A stretch of DNA of 64,000 bases from Bacillus sp. Marseille-Q3570 (GCF_946151055.1 NZ_CAMGYZ010000018.1:1-64000), one strand, 5' to 3'. Shown: positions 1 through 8,110, counted from the first letter of the stretch. The notes: generated from the sequence alone by a model not told the origin. Made by a program: numbers and translations.

Positions 1-124
1 AAGATGAGATTTCCCATCGCGTCAAGCGAGTAAGATCCCTCAGAGATGATGAGGTTGATAGGTCTGGTGTGGAAGCGTGGCGACACGTGGAGCTGACAGA
101 TACTAATCGATCGAGGACTTAACC
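1..124 (+). rRNA. 23S ribosomal RNA, 3' end (partial)
   Basis: The first ~124 bases match the conserved 3' end of Bacillus 23S rRNA, including the closing segment GACAGATACTAATCGATCGA followed by GGACTTAACC. The 5' part lies outside the window. The mature end is placed by memory of the B. subtilis sequence and could be off by a few bases. It is the large-subunit rRNA of an operon whose 5S gene follows about 210 bp downstream. Confidence 0.95.
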
Positions 125-149
125 ACACATAATGAACGCTGACGAACAT

Positions 150-196
150 CGTCACGTCCTGTGACAACGTCAGCCACTAGCACATCCTGTGCGTCG
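150..196 (-). repeat. Two-hairpin repeat element in the 23S-5S spacer
   Basis: Two short stem-loops lie side by side: GTCAC-gtcct-GTGAC at 151-165 and GCACA-tcc-TGTGC at 180-192. The reverse complement of 150-196 is nearly identical to two copies upstream of yerB (24183-24228 and 24318-24363), with differences mainly in the spacer between the hairpins. It is therefore a dispersed repeat that has entered the rRNA spacer and is presumably transcribed as part of the pre-rRNA. Confidence 0.8.
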
Positions 197-334
197 CGTT
201 TTCAAGAAAGACATTATCTGGTTTTGAAGGAATAGTTTCCTTCAAATGAGTCTGCGCCTGTGTCTGACGAGCAACGCTCTGTCGTATGCTTCCTCGGCGC
301 AAGCTAACCAAAGATGAATAATCAAGTAGCACAG

Positions 335-450
<116 letters not shown>

Positions 451-457
451 TGTAAAA

Positions 458-497
458 AGGTGAAACGTACATTTATCTGTCGTTTCATCTTTTTTTA
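458..497 (+). terminator. rRNA operon terminator
   Basis: AGGTGAAACG (458-467) pairs with CGTTTCATCT (481-490) with one G-U pair, followed by a run of T. It ends the rRNA operon just after 5S. Confidence 0.85.
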
Positions 498-673
498 TTG
501 TTTATAAAAGTATTGCTCCATATTTTGTATGATAAATTAAAAATTCCAAATTGTGAATTAAGGTTTATTCAAGAATCGGGCAGGATTCTGGAATAAGCCC
601 ATATTATTTTTTTAAAGGAATACCTTGCTTTATTAGGTAATATATTATATAAAAGAAATAGGAGGTGTAAAAA

Positions 674-1024
674 TTGGAAATTAATAAAGAAGTGTTAAAA
701 GGTCATATTGATACCCTAATTCTTGCGTTATTACATAGTAGAGATATGTACGGCTATGAATTGGCAAAATTAGTAAGAGAAAAGAGCGACAATCAATTTG
801 AATTAAAAGAAGGTACGCTTTACTTATCTTTAAAGAGATTAGAAAAAAACAAATGGATCTCATCCTACTGGGGAGATGAACAAGGACCAGGAGGGAGAAG
901 AAAGTATTATAAACTCACATCATTAGGTGAAGAAGGTTTTGAAAAAAAACGTGCCGAATGGCGATTTATAAAAAATGTTATTGATTCTTTTTTGGAGGGG
1001 GAAAAGAATTATGAAGCAAATTGA
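674..1024 (+). CDS. PadR family transcriptional regulator
   Basis: This 116-residue protein is a winged-helix repressor of the PadR type. The N-terminal stretch with ILALLHSRDMYGYELAKLV, then EGTLYLSLKRLEKNKWI and GPGGRRKYYKLTSLG, are the family's recognition-helix and wing signatures. The start is TTG at 674, six bases after GGAGGTG (661-667). An ATG start is not available without losing the domain. It overlaps the next gene by 14 bp. PadR regulators paired with a membrane protein usually repress their own operon. The ligand is unknown. Confidence 0.92.
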   Translation: MEINKEVLKGHIDTLILALLHSRDMYGYELAKLVREKSDNQFELKEGTLYLSLKRLEKNKWISSYWGDEQGPGGRRKYYKLTSLGEEGFEKKRAEWRFIKNVIDSFLEGEKNYEAN

Positions 1025-1562
1025 TGCATTTGTAGAATCGGTTTATCAAAACGTCAGGGGTAGTGAAAAAGAAATCATTGAATTAAAAGCAGAAATGAAA
1101 AACCATCTTTTAGAAACTGTCCAAGACTTGCTAAATGAAGGGAAGTCAGAGCAAGAAGCAGTTACGATAGCCATCGAAAGATTCGGTGGTGAAAATGAAG
1201 TCCGTTCAGTAGTAAATCAATTGTTCAAGGTACAAAAGATATTTGCCAAAAGATTGCTATACATTGCTATTGGTGTCCTTGTTATTACAGTAATTATTTT
1301 TAGTTCCTACTGGGTTAAAGCACAATCAAATGCAAATGAGTTATCAATCATTAGAACTGCTATAAATGATGTAATGGAAAATGAGGAATCAATTACACTA
1401 GAGATGGAAAAAGAGATTGAGAAGCTTGTAGAAAGTACTGATCATATATCAGAAGTTAGCATTTATGATTCTAAGGATATACGAACAGAAGGTAAGAACT
1501 TTATCCATTTTAATACAGAGTTAAAAAGTCCAGATTATCAATATGAAAGAACCCTATGGTGA
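1011..1562 (+). CDS. HAAS-type membrane protein, partner of PadR regulator
   Basis: This 183-residue protein starts at ATG 1011 inside the 3' end of the padR gene (RBS GGAGGGG). The first ~75 residues form a helical domain with the pattern EIIELKAEMKNHLLETVQDL and EGKSEQEAVTIAIERFG. That pattern is known from HAAS/permease-prefix domains, which are commonly encoded next to PadR regulators. One strongly hydrophobic helix follows (about residues 83-101), then a polar extracytoplasmic domain of ~80 residues with no recognised motif. It probably senses or transmits an envelope signal, but this is inference from the pairing with PadR. Confidence 0.8.
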   Translation: MKQIDAFVESVYQNVRGSEKEIIELKAEMKNHLLETVQDLLNEGKSEQEAVTIAIERFGGENEVRSVVNQLFKVQKIFAKRLLYIAIGVLVITVIIFSSYWVKAQSNANELSIIRTAINDVMENEESITLEMEKEIEKLVESTDHISEVSIYDSKDIRTEGKNFIHFNTELKSPDYQYERTLW

Positions 1563-1602
1563 TGTCTAATTAAAAAAAGAATGCATTTAAATAATTAATT
1601 CA

Positions 1603-1931
1603 ACAAACGGGGCATATCGGAAGCAAGGATATGTCTCTTTATTATGAAATTATGATTGAGTTAGATCAGATAATTTGAAATAATTGGTATTAAGTGAATA
1701 CTGTTTAAATAAAATCAGGGTTTAGAAAAAGGGGATACGTGCAAATGAATGAGGAGTTACAAATCTATATTGCTTGTATAGTAATCATACCACTTCTTAT
1801 TTTATTATTGGGTACCAACTGCTAATACCTGAAGGATGGGGGGTCATAGTTATAGTTTACTTTCTGTCTCTAATATCAACCCATTTAGTCAGTAATAAAA
1901 TACAATCTATGTTCCGCTAAGGGGGCGATTG
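1603..1931 (+). repeat. Duplicated block, copy 1 (degenerate)
   Basis: This stretch aligns with 2243-2583. Identity is near-complete from AGGGTTTAGAAAAAGGGGAT onward and weaker in the upstream 130 bp. The two blocks flank a small gene (2018-2221), so one copy arose by segmental duplication. Confidence 0.85.
1739..1931 (+). pseudogene. Broken copy of the 2377-2598 small membrane protein
   Basis: From the GTG at 1739 the DNA is almost the same as the gene at 2377. Four bases present in the intact copy (CACT within CTTATCACTTTTATT) are missing at about 1801, which shifts the frame in the first membrane helix. Other changes follow. It is most likely a decayed paralogue and is not translated into a full-length product. 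Confidence 0.8.
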
Positions 1932-2017
1932 CTGCACAAAATTGATCACCTTTTTTGAAGGATTAGACAGTCATCTGGAAGATTAATGTTGGAGATAGAA
2001 AATATAAAAAGTCAGGA

Positions 2018-2221
2018 GTGAGAGCAATTAATTCAACAATAGGTTATTTAATAGTTGCTATAATAACTTGGATTATTCATGATTTGATAACAACTAGGGT
2101 AAATCCTTATTTTGGAGAAGGTAGTGTATTAGATTACATTATTGATATCGGCATCTTTACAATTATTTATTTTATTTTCTACCTGGGTTTTAAAACCATA
2201 TTTAAAAGAGTTAGTACATAA
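2018..2221 (+). CDS. Small membrane protein, unknown function
   Basis: This 67-residue protein has two hydrophobic helices (about residues 8-24 and 41-62) around a polar loop. The start is uncertain: GTG 2018 overlaps the only purine-rich stretch (AGGAG), and no better in-frame start lies upstream. It sits between the two copies of a duplicated block, so it may be a duplicated or shortened gene itself. I do not recognise the family. Confidence 0.55.
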   Translation: MRAINSTIGYLIVAIITWIIHDLITTRVNPYFGEGSVLDYIIDIGIFTIIYFIFYLGFKTIFKRVST

Positions 2222-2242
2222 GAAGTTTCAGAATGAACTTGA

Positions 2243-2583
2243 GCAAACGGGGGCATATCCGAAGTAACGCTATCACCTTTTATTATTTAATGATTGAGTA
2301 AGATTTGAAATTTTGAAATAATTGGTATTAAATGAATGCTGTTTAATTAGAAACAGGGTTTAGAAAAAGGGGATACGTGCAAATGAATGAGGAGTTACAA
2401 ATCTATATTGCTTGTATAGTAATCATACCACTTCTTATCACTTTTATTATTGGGTACCAACTGCTAATACCTGAAGGATGGGGGTTCATAGTTATAGTTT
2501 ACTTTCTGTCTCTAATATCAACCCATTTGATCAGTCATAAATTCAATCTATGTTCTGCTAAAGGGGACAATTCCGAAATAAGG
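2243..2583 (+). repeat. Duplicated block, copy 2 (intact)
   Basis: Second copy of the block at 1603-1931. It carries the intact version of the small membrane protein gene and its ribosome binding site. Confidence 0.85.
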
Positions 2584-2598
2584 GGGAGTGTTATCTGA
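2377..2598 (+). CDS. Small membrane protein, unknown function
   Basis: This 73-residue protein begins at GTG 2377 (GGGG four bases upstream) or ATG 2383 (ten bases). Two hydrophobic helices span about residues 9-27 and 32-52, and the tail is polar. Its stop codon overlaps the CTG that probably starts the next gene, so the two are translationally coupled. A frameshifted copy lies 640 bp upstream. Family not recognised. Confidence 0.65.
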   Translation: MQMNEELQIYIACIVIIPLLITFIIGYQLLIPEGWGFIVIVYFLSLISTHLISHKFNLCSAKGDNSEIRGSVI

Positions 2599-3053
2599 AG
2601 AAAAGTATGATTTTTACATTTTTAATTATGTTATCGATAATCCTAACAGCATGCTTGAAAGAGGCAGAAAATCAATCATTAAATAAAGAAATGATCGAAG
2701 AGTTAAAAAATGGGAAGATCGTTAATACACCCTTAAGATTAGACAGGAAAATTACGATGACAGATGTTGAAAAAGAGTGGGGAAAACCGGATGAACATCA
2801 TGATCATGAAGATATTCAGACTTATGTTTACGTTAAAAATAACAAACGATATGTGATTGCAGAAGATGAACTAAAACAAGTTTATCGTATCGGAGTTGAA
2901 CTAAATGTAACAAAATCCGAAATAGAGAAGAAAATGGGGAAACCAACCAACAAATCAGGGAAAATATTATCCTATCATCTAACCGGCTACCTCATTACCT
3001 TCGAAAAAATGAATGAGCATACATGGACCTTAAATTTACTAAGAAACGACTGA
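2595..3053 (+). CDS. DUF4309-like lipoprotein, probable CTG start
   Basis: The reading frame has an ATG at 2607, but starting at CTG 2595 gives 152 residues beginning MKKSMIFTF and ending the signal peptide at ILTAC. That is a normal lipoprotein signal with two lysines and a lipobox Cys. CTG 2595 also sits six bases after AGGGGGAG (2581-2588) and overlaps the upstream stop as CTGA, while the ATG has no suitable RBS. The mature part carries two versions of a motif, TDVEKEWGKPDE and SEIEKKMGKPTN, as in DUF4309 (YjgB-like) secreted proteins. Function unknown; membrane-anchored outside the cell. Confidence 0.75.
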   Translation: MKKSMIFTFLIMLSIILTACLKEAENQSLNKEMIEELKNGKIVNTPLRLDRKITMTDVEKEWGKPDEHHDHEDIQTYVYVKNNKRYVIAEDELKQVYRIGVELNVTKSEIEKKMGKPTNKSGKILSYHLTGYLITFEKMNEHTWTLNLLRND

Positions 3054-3190
3054 AAAAAGCCGATGTTTTTTGATTCTCTCGCTAAACGCTCACGTGTATT
3101 TAAAAGTGCCTCCTGTTATCAAAAAAAGGAACTTATCAATCGGGAACTAATGAGTGCAAATGAAAAAGTTACAAGAGGACAGGTGTTTAG

Positions 3191-3754
3191 ATGAAAAGGC
3201 TAGTAATTATCACAGTCGGTAAGACCCATAGTGGGAAAACGACTTTTGCTAAAGATTTAGAACAACAGTTGGACAACTCCCTTGTGATTGATCAGGACAA
3301 TCATGCGGAATTCATCAATACCCATTATAAAACCTTACTACCAAAAGAAGGGCCTAATACAATCAAGTATGCTCTCACCCAGACGATTGTTGATTATGCG
3401 GTTAACCAGACCAACTGTCATCTCATTCTTTGCAACTCCAACCGTGCTCGTAATACTCGGTTGGAGTTACTCGACAACTTTCATGATAGAGGATTTATCA
3501 GCATCCTTGTTGATTTTGATATTCCAGATCATGTTCTTCAAGCTCGGATTGCTGAAAGTCAGCGCAGTACAATGATATTCAGGAGTGCATCTACTTTTCA
3601 TGAAGTGCTTATTCGTCAACAGGCTGAGTCTCATAAAGCTAATATAAGGGGACCGATAGAAGGAGAAAGCGATCATTTATTTACCATCAAAAGTTCTGAT
3701 GAAGTTCAGTTTGTTATTCGAAGAATTGTAGATATCGCTCATAATCTAAGATGA
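3191..3754 (+). CDS. P-loop ATPase / kinase-like protein
   Basis: This 187-residue protein opens with a beta strand and the Walker A motif GKTHSGKT (about residues 10-17). A second strand ends in LILCNSNRARNTR, and ILVDFDIPDHVLQARIAES resembles the lid region of small nucleotide or sugar kinases and zeta-toxin-like kinases. It is a soluble monocistronic gene with RBS GAGGACAGG upstream. The phosphoryl acceptor cannot be predicted. The 3755-4006 gap after it holds no convincing gene. Confidence 0.75.
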   Translation: MKRLVIITVGKTHSGKTTFAKDLEQQLDNSLVIDQDNHAEFINTHYKTLLPKEGPNTIKYALTQTIVDYAVNQTNCHLILCNSNRARNTRLELLDNFHDRGFISILVDFDIPDHVLQARIAESQRSTMIFRSASTFHEVLIRQQAESHKANIRGPIEGESDHLFTIKSSDEVQFVIRRIVDIAHNLR

Positions 3755-4006
3755 TTTTCTGCTCATTGATGTTTTGCTGTTTATGCGAGTGAGAACCCTA
3801 AGGATGGGAATCGTGAAAGATTTAAAGAGAGAATATCCAGTACTTGAAGGGACGAATATCATCGGAAAATAAAAATGAAAAATAAAGGCCTGTTCATTGA
3901 TACAATCAATAGTATTTTAAATTTCATATTTAAGTTGGTTTTTAGATAGTTAAGGCGGTATTTGATTTCTGGAAATTTGAAAGCAGTTACAGGAGAGGAA
4001 GTACGG

Positions 4007-4396
4007 ATGAAGTTTTATATTGCATCAAGTTTTAAAAATATTGATATAGTGCGTTACATAAGTGAACAGTTAATCGCCAAAGGATACATACAGACATTCG
4101 ATTGGACCAAGCATGAAAAAGCTTCGACATTTGAAGAACTGAAACAAATTGGAGAGCAAGAAAAAGATGCTGTGATCGAATCTGATTTTATCGTGGTCAT
4201 ATTACCAGCGGGCAAGGGGAGTCATATTGAATTAGGTATTGCTCTGGGACTTAACAAGAAAGTTATCCTTTTCTCTCCAAACAACGAAGTGTATGATTTT
4301 TCAGCCACCAGCACTTTTTATCATTTACCTGAAGTTGATCATGTTACTGGGACCATAGATGAGTTGGTGGCTTTTTTGCATTTAAAGAAAGTATAA
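4007..4396 (+). CDS. Nucleoside 2-deoxyribosyltransferase-like protein
   Basis: The ATG at 4007 gives 129 residues starting MKFYIASSFKN. The N-terminal strand-loop, the acidic middle segment (ESDFIVVILPAGKGSHIELGIALGL) and the predicted flavodoxin-like fold match the nucleoside 2-deoxyribosyltransferase superfamily. The GSHIELG motif carries the usual catalytic Glu. Earlier in-frame starts add an unrelated N-terminus. Many members of this group act on nucleosides or nucleotides, or serve as small regulators. The substrate is unknown. Confidence 0.72.
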   Translation: MKFYIASSFKNIDIVRYISEQLIAKGYIQTFDWTKHEKASTFEELKQIGEQEKDAVIESDFIVVILPAGKGSHIELGIALGLNKKVILFSPNNEVYDFSATSTFYHLPEVDHVTGTIDELVAFLHLKKV

Positions 4397-4453
4397 AATA
4401 CTTTCTTCAATACAAGTACAACTAAGGTTCAGCCTTTACCAAGTTTTCTTTAA
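4384..4453. repeat. Dispersed K-type intergenic repeat
   Basis: An inverted repeat AAGAAAGTAT/ATACTTTCTT is followed by CAATAC...CAACTAAGG, CAGCCTTTACC and AAGTTTTCTTTA. Related copies lie at 7138-7195 and 45313-45402, with weaker ones near 44850 and 54250. The hairpin may also end transcription of the upstream gene. Confidence 0.7.
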
Positions 4454-4572
4454 CGACAAATGATAAATGTAGCTATTACTTTTATAGGGGTAATCTTTTT
4501 CCTATTAAACGCTATGTACAGAAGTGTATGATTAAAATGAATTAAAATAATGTAGGCTTGGGGAGATGTTTT

Positions 4573-5028
4573 ATGAAGATCAAACTAGATGATTTGACAG
4601 GAACCGAAGTGTCTAAGTTGGTGAACGGACATCTCCAGGGTATGACCCTGCATTCTCCTCCAGAGAGTATCCATGCATTGAATCTTGAGGCATTGCAGCA
4701 ACCAGAGATTACATTCTGGAGCGTTTGGGAGGAAGATGTATTAGTCGGTTGCGGGGCTTTAAAAGAACTTGATGATAAACATGGAGAAGTCAAATCAATG
4801 CGAACTTCTTCATCATATCTAAGAAAAGGTGTTGCCAAACAACTCCTAGAACATATTATCGGAGAAGCCCAGCGACGGGGTTATCAGCGGTTGAGTTTGG
4901 AAACAGGTTCAATGGATGCTTTTGAACCAGCCAGGAAGCTATATAAGGGATTCGGTTTTGAATATTGCAAGCCGTTTTCTGATTATATGGAGGACCCGAA
5001 CAGTGTTTTTATGACCAGGGAACTATGA
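4573..5028 (+). CDS. ysnE: GNAT N-acetyltransferase, YsnE-like
   Basis: This 151-residue GNAT enzyme transfers an acetyl group from acetyl-CoA to an amine. The acetyl-CoA loop is in SYLRKGVAKQLLEHI (about 88-102), and GFGFEYCKPFSDY is the usual C-terminal signature. From memory the whole chain is very like B. subtilis YsnE (shared SPPESIHAL, GCGALKELD, EDPNSVFMT). YsnE has been linked to indole-3-acetic acid formation, although its true substrate is not settled. ATG 4573 follows GGGGAGA; the upstream TTG would swallow that RBS. Monocistronic, or in a short operon with the next gene. Confidence 0.9.
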   Translation: MKIKLDDLTGTEVSKLVNGHLQGMTLHSPPESIHALNLEALQQPEITFWSVWEEDVLVGCGALKELDDKHGEVKSMRTSSSYLRKGVAKQLLEHIIGEAQRRGYQRLSLETGSMDAFEPARKLYKGFGFEYCKPFSDYMEDPNSVFMTREL

Positions 5029-5065
5029 GTTTCATTATTCTACAATCATGAAAGGAAGTTTTGAA

Positions 5066-5509
5066 ATGAAGATCATCGAAGGCAACAGATCCTTTAATTT
5101 AGATGAATTTCTTAAGAAACCCTTATTCGCTCATCTTTCTACTTTGTCACCGGAAGGACCAAGGGAATCACCTGTATGGTTCTATTGGGAAGATGAAAGC
5201 ATTTATATTATCGGGACACCTTCTTCAGATAGCTTTCCAGGACGAATAGAAGAAAATCCTGAGTGTGCAATTGGTATTGTGGATCTCGACCATACCACAG
5301 GTAAAGTATTGCACGCAGGGTTTCGAGGCAGTGCGACGGTAGAGACTTTTGATAAACGGATTGCAACACGCTTACTAGAGCGTTATTTAGGTTGTGAAGA
5401 AGAAAAATGGGATCCCAGGTTCCAGGGTTTAGGGAACAGTAATATTCTAATTAAATTTGTCCCTCAAACTGTCGTTGTACGAGACCAATCCTTCATCCCG
5501 AGTATATAG
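5066..5509 (+). CDS. Pyridoxamine 5'-phosphate oxidase-like (FMN/F420-type split barrel) protein
   Basis: This 147-residue protein has a split-barrel flavin-binding fold. The motif FAHLSTLSPEGPRESPVWFYWEDESIY contains the segment that binds phosphate of FMN in the PNPOx-like superfamily. Such proteins are often general-stress or flavin-dependent reductases, and a true PdxH function is unlikely at this length. ATG 5066 is chosen because AAAGGAAG lies just before it, whereas ATG 5048 precedes that RBS. It is 37 bp from ysnE and probably co-transcribed, ending at the shared terminator at 5525-5573. Confidence 0.8.
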   Translation: MKIIEGNRSFNLDEFLKKPLFAHLSTLSPEGPRESPVWFYWEDESIYIIGTPSSDSFPGRIEENPECAIGIVDLDHTTGKVLHAGFRGSATVETFDKRIATRLLERYLGCEEEKWDPRFQGLGNSNILIKFVPQTVVVRDQSFIPSI

Positions 5510-5524
5510 GGTTGCTACGTTACA

Positions 5525-5573
5525 TAAAGAAGGAAGCCCAGGTGAGTAATAACCTGGGTTCCGTAACTTCTTT
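5525..5573. terminator. Bidirectional terminator between convergent genes
   Basis: A hairpin with CCCAGGT/ACCTGGG is extended by AAGAAG/CTTCTT arms, with A-rich and T-rich flanks on both strands. It lies between the PNPOx-like gene (+) and the DUF3243 gene (-). Confidence 0.85.
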
Positions 5574-5877
5574 AATTTGTTTGATCTGCAAGTTTCACTA
5601 GCACATGCGCCATGTGTTGACGTTCTTCTTCGTTGGCTACGTTCCATAACTCATTCAGCACTTTTTCTTCACGATTTCGAGGATCTTCGTGTTTCGCTAA
5701 GTAATCAGCAACACGTTTAGCGCCTTTAGTGAGCCCTTCTTCTCCAAGTCCAAGCTTTTCACCCCTGTGGACTTGATCTCCTAGATAATTTTTAAACGTT
5801 TCGAAGTTTTGCATGATATCATCTTTTTTATCTTCGCTCATTTGAGCAGCTGCTTGTTTTGGATCTTTTTCGAACAT
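5572..5877 (-). CDS. DUF3243 family protein
   Basis: This 101-residue soluble helical protein contains NFETFKNYLGDQVHRGEKLGL, AKHEDPRNREEKVLNELW and NEEERQHMAHVLVKLA, the signature blocks of DUF3243 (B. subtilis YmfJ relatives, usually ~85 residues). It has an extra acidic/basic N-terminal extension of about 18 residues. ATG 5877 follows GGAGGG on the minus strand. The molecular role of this family is unknown. It is transcribed alone, towards the PNPOx-like gene. Confidence 0.85.
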   Translation of the reverse strand: MFEKDPKQAAAQMSEDKKDDIMQNFETFKNYLGDQVHRGEKLGLGEEGLTKGAKRVADYLAKHEDPRNREEKVLNELWNVANEEERQHMAHVLVKLADQTN

Positions 5878-6050
5878 ATTGAAAGCCCTCCTTCAACGGT
5901 AGTACTTACATTTACCTTAAAAGAGAGTTGTATAAACATCCTTGAATCAGCTTACAAATTGGAAAGTCCTAAAGGGTAATCGAATAACCCTTTTTTGTAT
6001 AGGTTGGGGATTTAGGTTCAGACTAAGGAAAAATAGTTTTGGAGGATTTC

Positions 6051-7097
6051 ATGGTGGGAATTTTTAAACCCTTTCACGGAAATGAAAAGCTTACCGCAGC
6101 TGAAATCGGTAAACTGTGGGTAACGTATACAGGAAATACGATGGGGAAATGTGTGCTAAGCCACTTTGTAAAGAATGTTGAGGATGAGAACATCAAAAAA
6201 GTTGTGGAACAAGCAATCGATTTAAGTGAAGAATTCATTCAAAGGATAGAGGATATTTTTATTCCGGAGAATTTTCCGATTCCCGTCGGCTTCACGGAGA
6301 AAGATGTTAATCCAGATGCTCCAAGGTTATTTTCAGATCAGTTTTATCTTCATTATCTAAGGTATGTGTGTAAAGCTGGTCTCAGCATCTATTCGATTGC
6401 CATCCCTTTGATGTCGAGAAAGGATATAAGGGAATTTTTTGCGGATTGTTCAACAAAAACAGCAAATCTTATTAGAGAAGTTAATGAAATACTGATGGCC
6501 AAAGGTTCTCTGACAAAACCGGTTCAGATTCCCATACCTGAAGAAGTGGATTTTGTTGAGAAACACTATTATCTGAATGGCTTCATGGGGAACGTAAGGC
6601 CTCTCCATGCATTGGAAATCACACACCTTTTCGATAATATCGATAATAATGTGACCAGTAAGGCATTATTGATTGGATTTAGCCAGGTGGCAAAGAGGAG
6701 ACAGATTCGGCAATATTTATTAAGAGGGAAAAAGATCACGAACAAACATATCATGGCTAATTCACAAAAGCTGAATAATGATAATTTGCCTGCTCCACCC
6801 CTGTTGGATCATCTCGTAACTACTTCTACTGTACCGACTTTTTCTGATAAACTTATGCTCGCACACAAAATCGACATGTTTTCCATGAAAATCCGTGCTT
6901 GTGGCAATGCGATGTCCCTGAACGGAAGACGGGACTTAGGTGGAATGTATGCAAAGATGTTAACAGACATCGCTTTATATGTTGAAGATGGCGCTCAAAT
7001 CATGATTAGTCATGGATGGATGGAAAAGCCGCCTCAAACGGTGGATCGTGATAAACTTAAAAATACTGACCAAAAACATAAACAATCGAAGCAATGA
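6051..7097 (+). CDS. DUF3231 family protein (two-domain helical)
   Basis: This 348-residue cytoplasmic protein is made of two similar ~165-residue halves. Each begins with a LTAAEIGKLW / VRPLHALEITHLFDN-type segment followed by long helices, the architecture of DUF3231 proteins widespread in spore-forming Bacillaceae. Their four-helix units resemble ferritin-like bundles and some spore-coat proteins, but the function is not established. ATG 6051 follows TTGGAGG; the upstream TTG lies inside the RBS. The gene stands alone and ends in a strong terminator. Confidence 0.88.
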   Translation: MVGIFKPFHGNEKLTAAEIGKLWVTYTGNTMGKCVLSHFVKNVEDENIKKVVEQAIDLSEEFIQRIEDIFIPENFPIPVGFTEKDVNPDAPRLFSDQFYLHYLRYVCKAGLSIYSIAIPLMSRKDIREFFADCSTKTANLIREVNEILMAKGSLTKPVQIPIPEEVDFVEKHYYLNGFMGNVRPLHALEITHLFDNIDNNVTSKALLIGFSQVAKRRQIRQYLLRGKKITNKHIMANSQKLNNDNLPAPPLLDHLVTTSTVPTFSDKLMLAHKIDMFSMKIRACGNAMSLNGRRDLGGMYAKMLTDIALYVEDGAQIMISHGWMEKPPQTVDRDKLKNTDQKHKQSKQ

Positions 7098-7124
7098 AAA
7101 GGCTTGTCTTCCAAGCCTTTTTTT
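7098..7124 (+). terminator. Terminator after DUF3231 gene
   Basis: AAAGGCTTG (7098-7106) pairs with CAAGCCTTT (7112-7120), followed by a T run. Rho-independent. Confidence 0.9.
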
Positions 7125-7137
7125 CTTTTGAACAATT

Positions 7138-7195
7138 TAAGGCAACTAAGGCTCGGCCTGCGCTAAAGATTGGATTTGCAAAGTTTTCTTTATAT
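7138..7195. repeat. Dispersed K-type intergenic repeat
   Basis: Contains GCAACTAAGGCTCGGCCTGC and AAAGTTTTCTTTATATG, the right half of the K family seen at 4384 and 45313. The AAGGC-TCG-GCCT part can form a small hairpin. The rest of the 7125-7326 gap holds AT-rich DNA that presumably includes the yebE promoter. Confidence 0.6.
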
Positions 7196-7326
7196 GTAAT
7201 CATGAAACTCCCGAAAAATTCCAGGTATTTTTGAAATGATTTAGCGACTTTTTCTTTTTTTCTACAATAATTTCATGCTATCCTTAGAGTTACAAAAATT
7301 GAAAGTTGTGTTTGGAGGTTTAACCT

Positions 7327-7854
7327 GTGTTTGAAAATGGTTTGGTGCTTATTGCAATCATCTTGATCATCAATATCGTTTATGTGACGTTCTTTACTTT
7401 ACGTATGATTTTGACGCTTAAAAATCAACGGTACCTGGCTGCGGCAGTAAGTGTATTCGAAGTACTTATCTATGTCATCGGTCTTGGCATTGTCCTTGAA
7501 AACTTGAATGAAATCCAAAACTTGATTGCGTATGCCGTCGGGTATGGAATCGGTGTCATTGTCGGGATGAAAATTGAAGAAAAACTGGCGTTAGGGTATA
7601 TTACCGTTAACGTGATCACGAAGGATTTCGATTCGAACATTCCAAATGCACTCCGGGATAAAGGCTATGGGGTGACTAACTGGTTGGCGGATGGCCGGGA
7701 AGGTCCTCGTTTGATGATGGAAATCCTGACCTCACGTAAATCAGAACATAATCTGTATAACAGTGTGAAAAGTCTTGATCCGAAAGCGTTCATCATTTCG
7801 CATGAGCCTAAAGCGTTCTATGGAGGGTTCTGGGTCAAGTCGATTCGGAGGTAA
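7327..7854 (+). CDS. yebE: DUF2179/UPF0316 membrane protein YebE
   Basis: This 175-residue protein has three membrane helices in the first ~85 residues (about 5-27, 36-56, 61-80), then a soluble alpha/beta DUF2179 domain containing [18 protein letters not shown] and a C-terminal [10 protein letters not shown]. It matches the UPF0316 family (B. subtilis YebE) in length, order and position upstream of yebG and purE. The start is GTG 7327 with TTGGAGG about 8 bases upstream. DUF2179 domains are often regulatory or ligand-binding in membrane transport proteins, but the actual role of YebE is unknown. Confidence 0.9.
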   Translation: MFENGLVLIAIILIINIVYVTFFTLRMILTLKNQRYLAAAVSVFEVLIYVIGLGIVLENLNEIQNLIAYAVGYGIGVIVGMKIEEKLALGYITVNVITKDFDSNIPNALRDKGYGVTNWLADGREGPRLMMEILTSRKSEHNLYNSVKSLDPKAFIISHEPKAFYGGFWVKSIRR

Positions 7855-7860
7855 AGACAC

Positions 7861-8064
7861 ATGGATAAAAAGAAGCCGAAAAAGAAGAAATTCGAAGTAT
7901 TGGAGAACGAGACGATTGCAAGCTGTCTCGACCGGATGAAGGAAGAAGGCTACATGCCTGTCCGTCGGATGGAGGAACCAGTCTTTCAAGAAAATAATCA
8001 AAATGGTAAAAAAGAAGTGGAAGTTTTGCGTCAAAAAGTGATTTTTGAAGGGAAATTGCAGTAA
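7861..8064 (+). CDS. yebG: NETI-motif small protein YebG
   Basis: This 67-residue basic soluble protein begins with a lysine-rich MDKKKPKKKKF. It contains ENETIASCLDRMKEEGYMPVRRMEEP, which includes the NETI motif that names the family (B. subtilis YebG). It starts seven bases after the yebE stop and is surely co-transcribed with it. It ends just before the purine operon control region. Function unknown. Confidence 0.9.
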   Translation: MDKKKPKKKKFEVLENETIASCLDRMKEEGYMPVRRMEEPVFQENNQNGKKEVEVLRQKVIFEGKLQ

Positions 8065-8107
8065 AACCCGAACATTAAATATAAATATGAAACTATCGTT
8101 CGATTTT
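8063..8107 (+). promoter_or_regulatory. Pair of candidate PurR boxes (PurBoxes)
   Basis: CCGAAC at 8068-8073 and its inverse GTTCG at 8098-8102 sit in A/T-rich flanks with 24 bp between them. This is the arrangement of the two inverted PurBoxes (core CCGAAC) that PurR uses upstream of purE in B. subtilis. They lie directly upstream of the -35 box, as expected for repression relieved by PRPP. Confidence 0.75.
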
Positions 8108-8110
8108 TCG

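Noticed and set aside
451-673. tRNA genes after 5S
   Set aside because: No cloverleaf or T-loop GTTCRA pattern is visible; the region has only the terminator and AT-rich DNA.
3789-3872. A 27-codon frame ending LEGTNIIGK
   Set aside because: Looks like the C-terminal tail of some protein but lacks the rest and an RBS; perhaps a gene remnant, too short to support.
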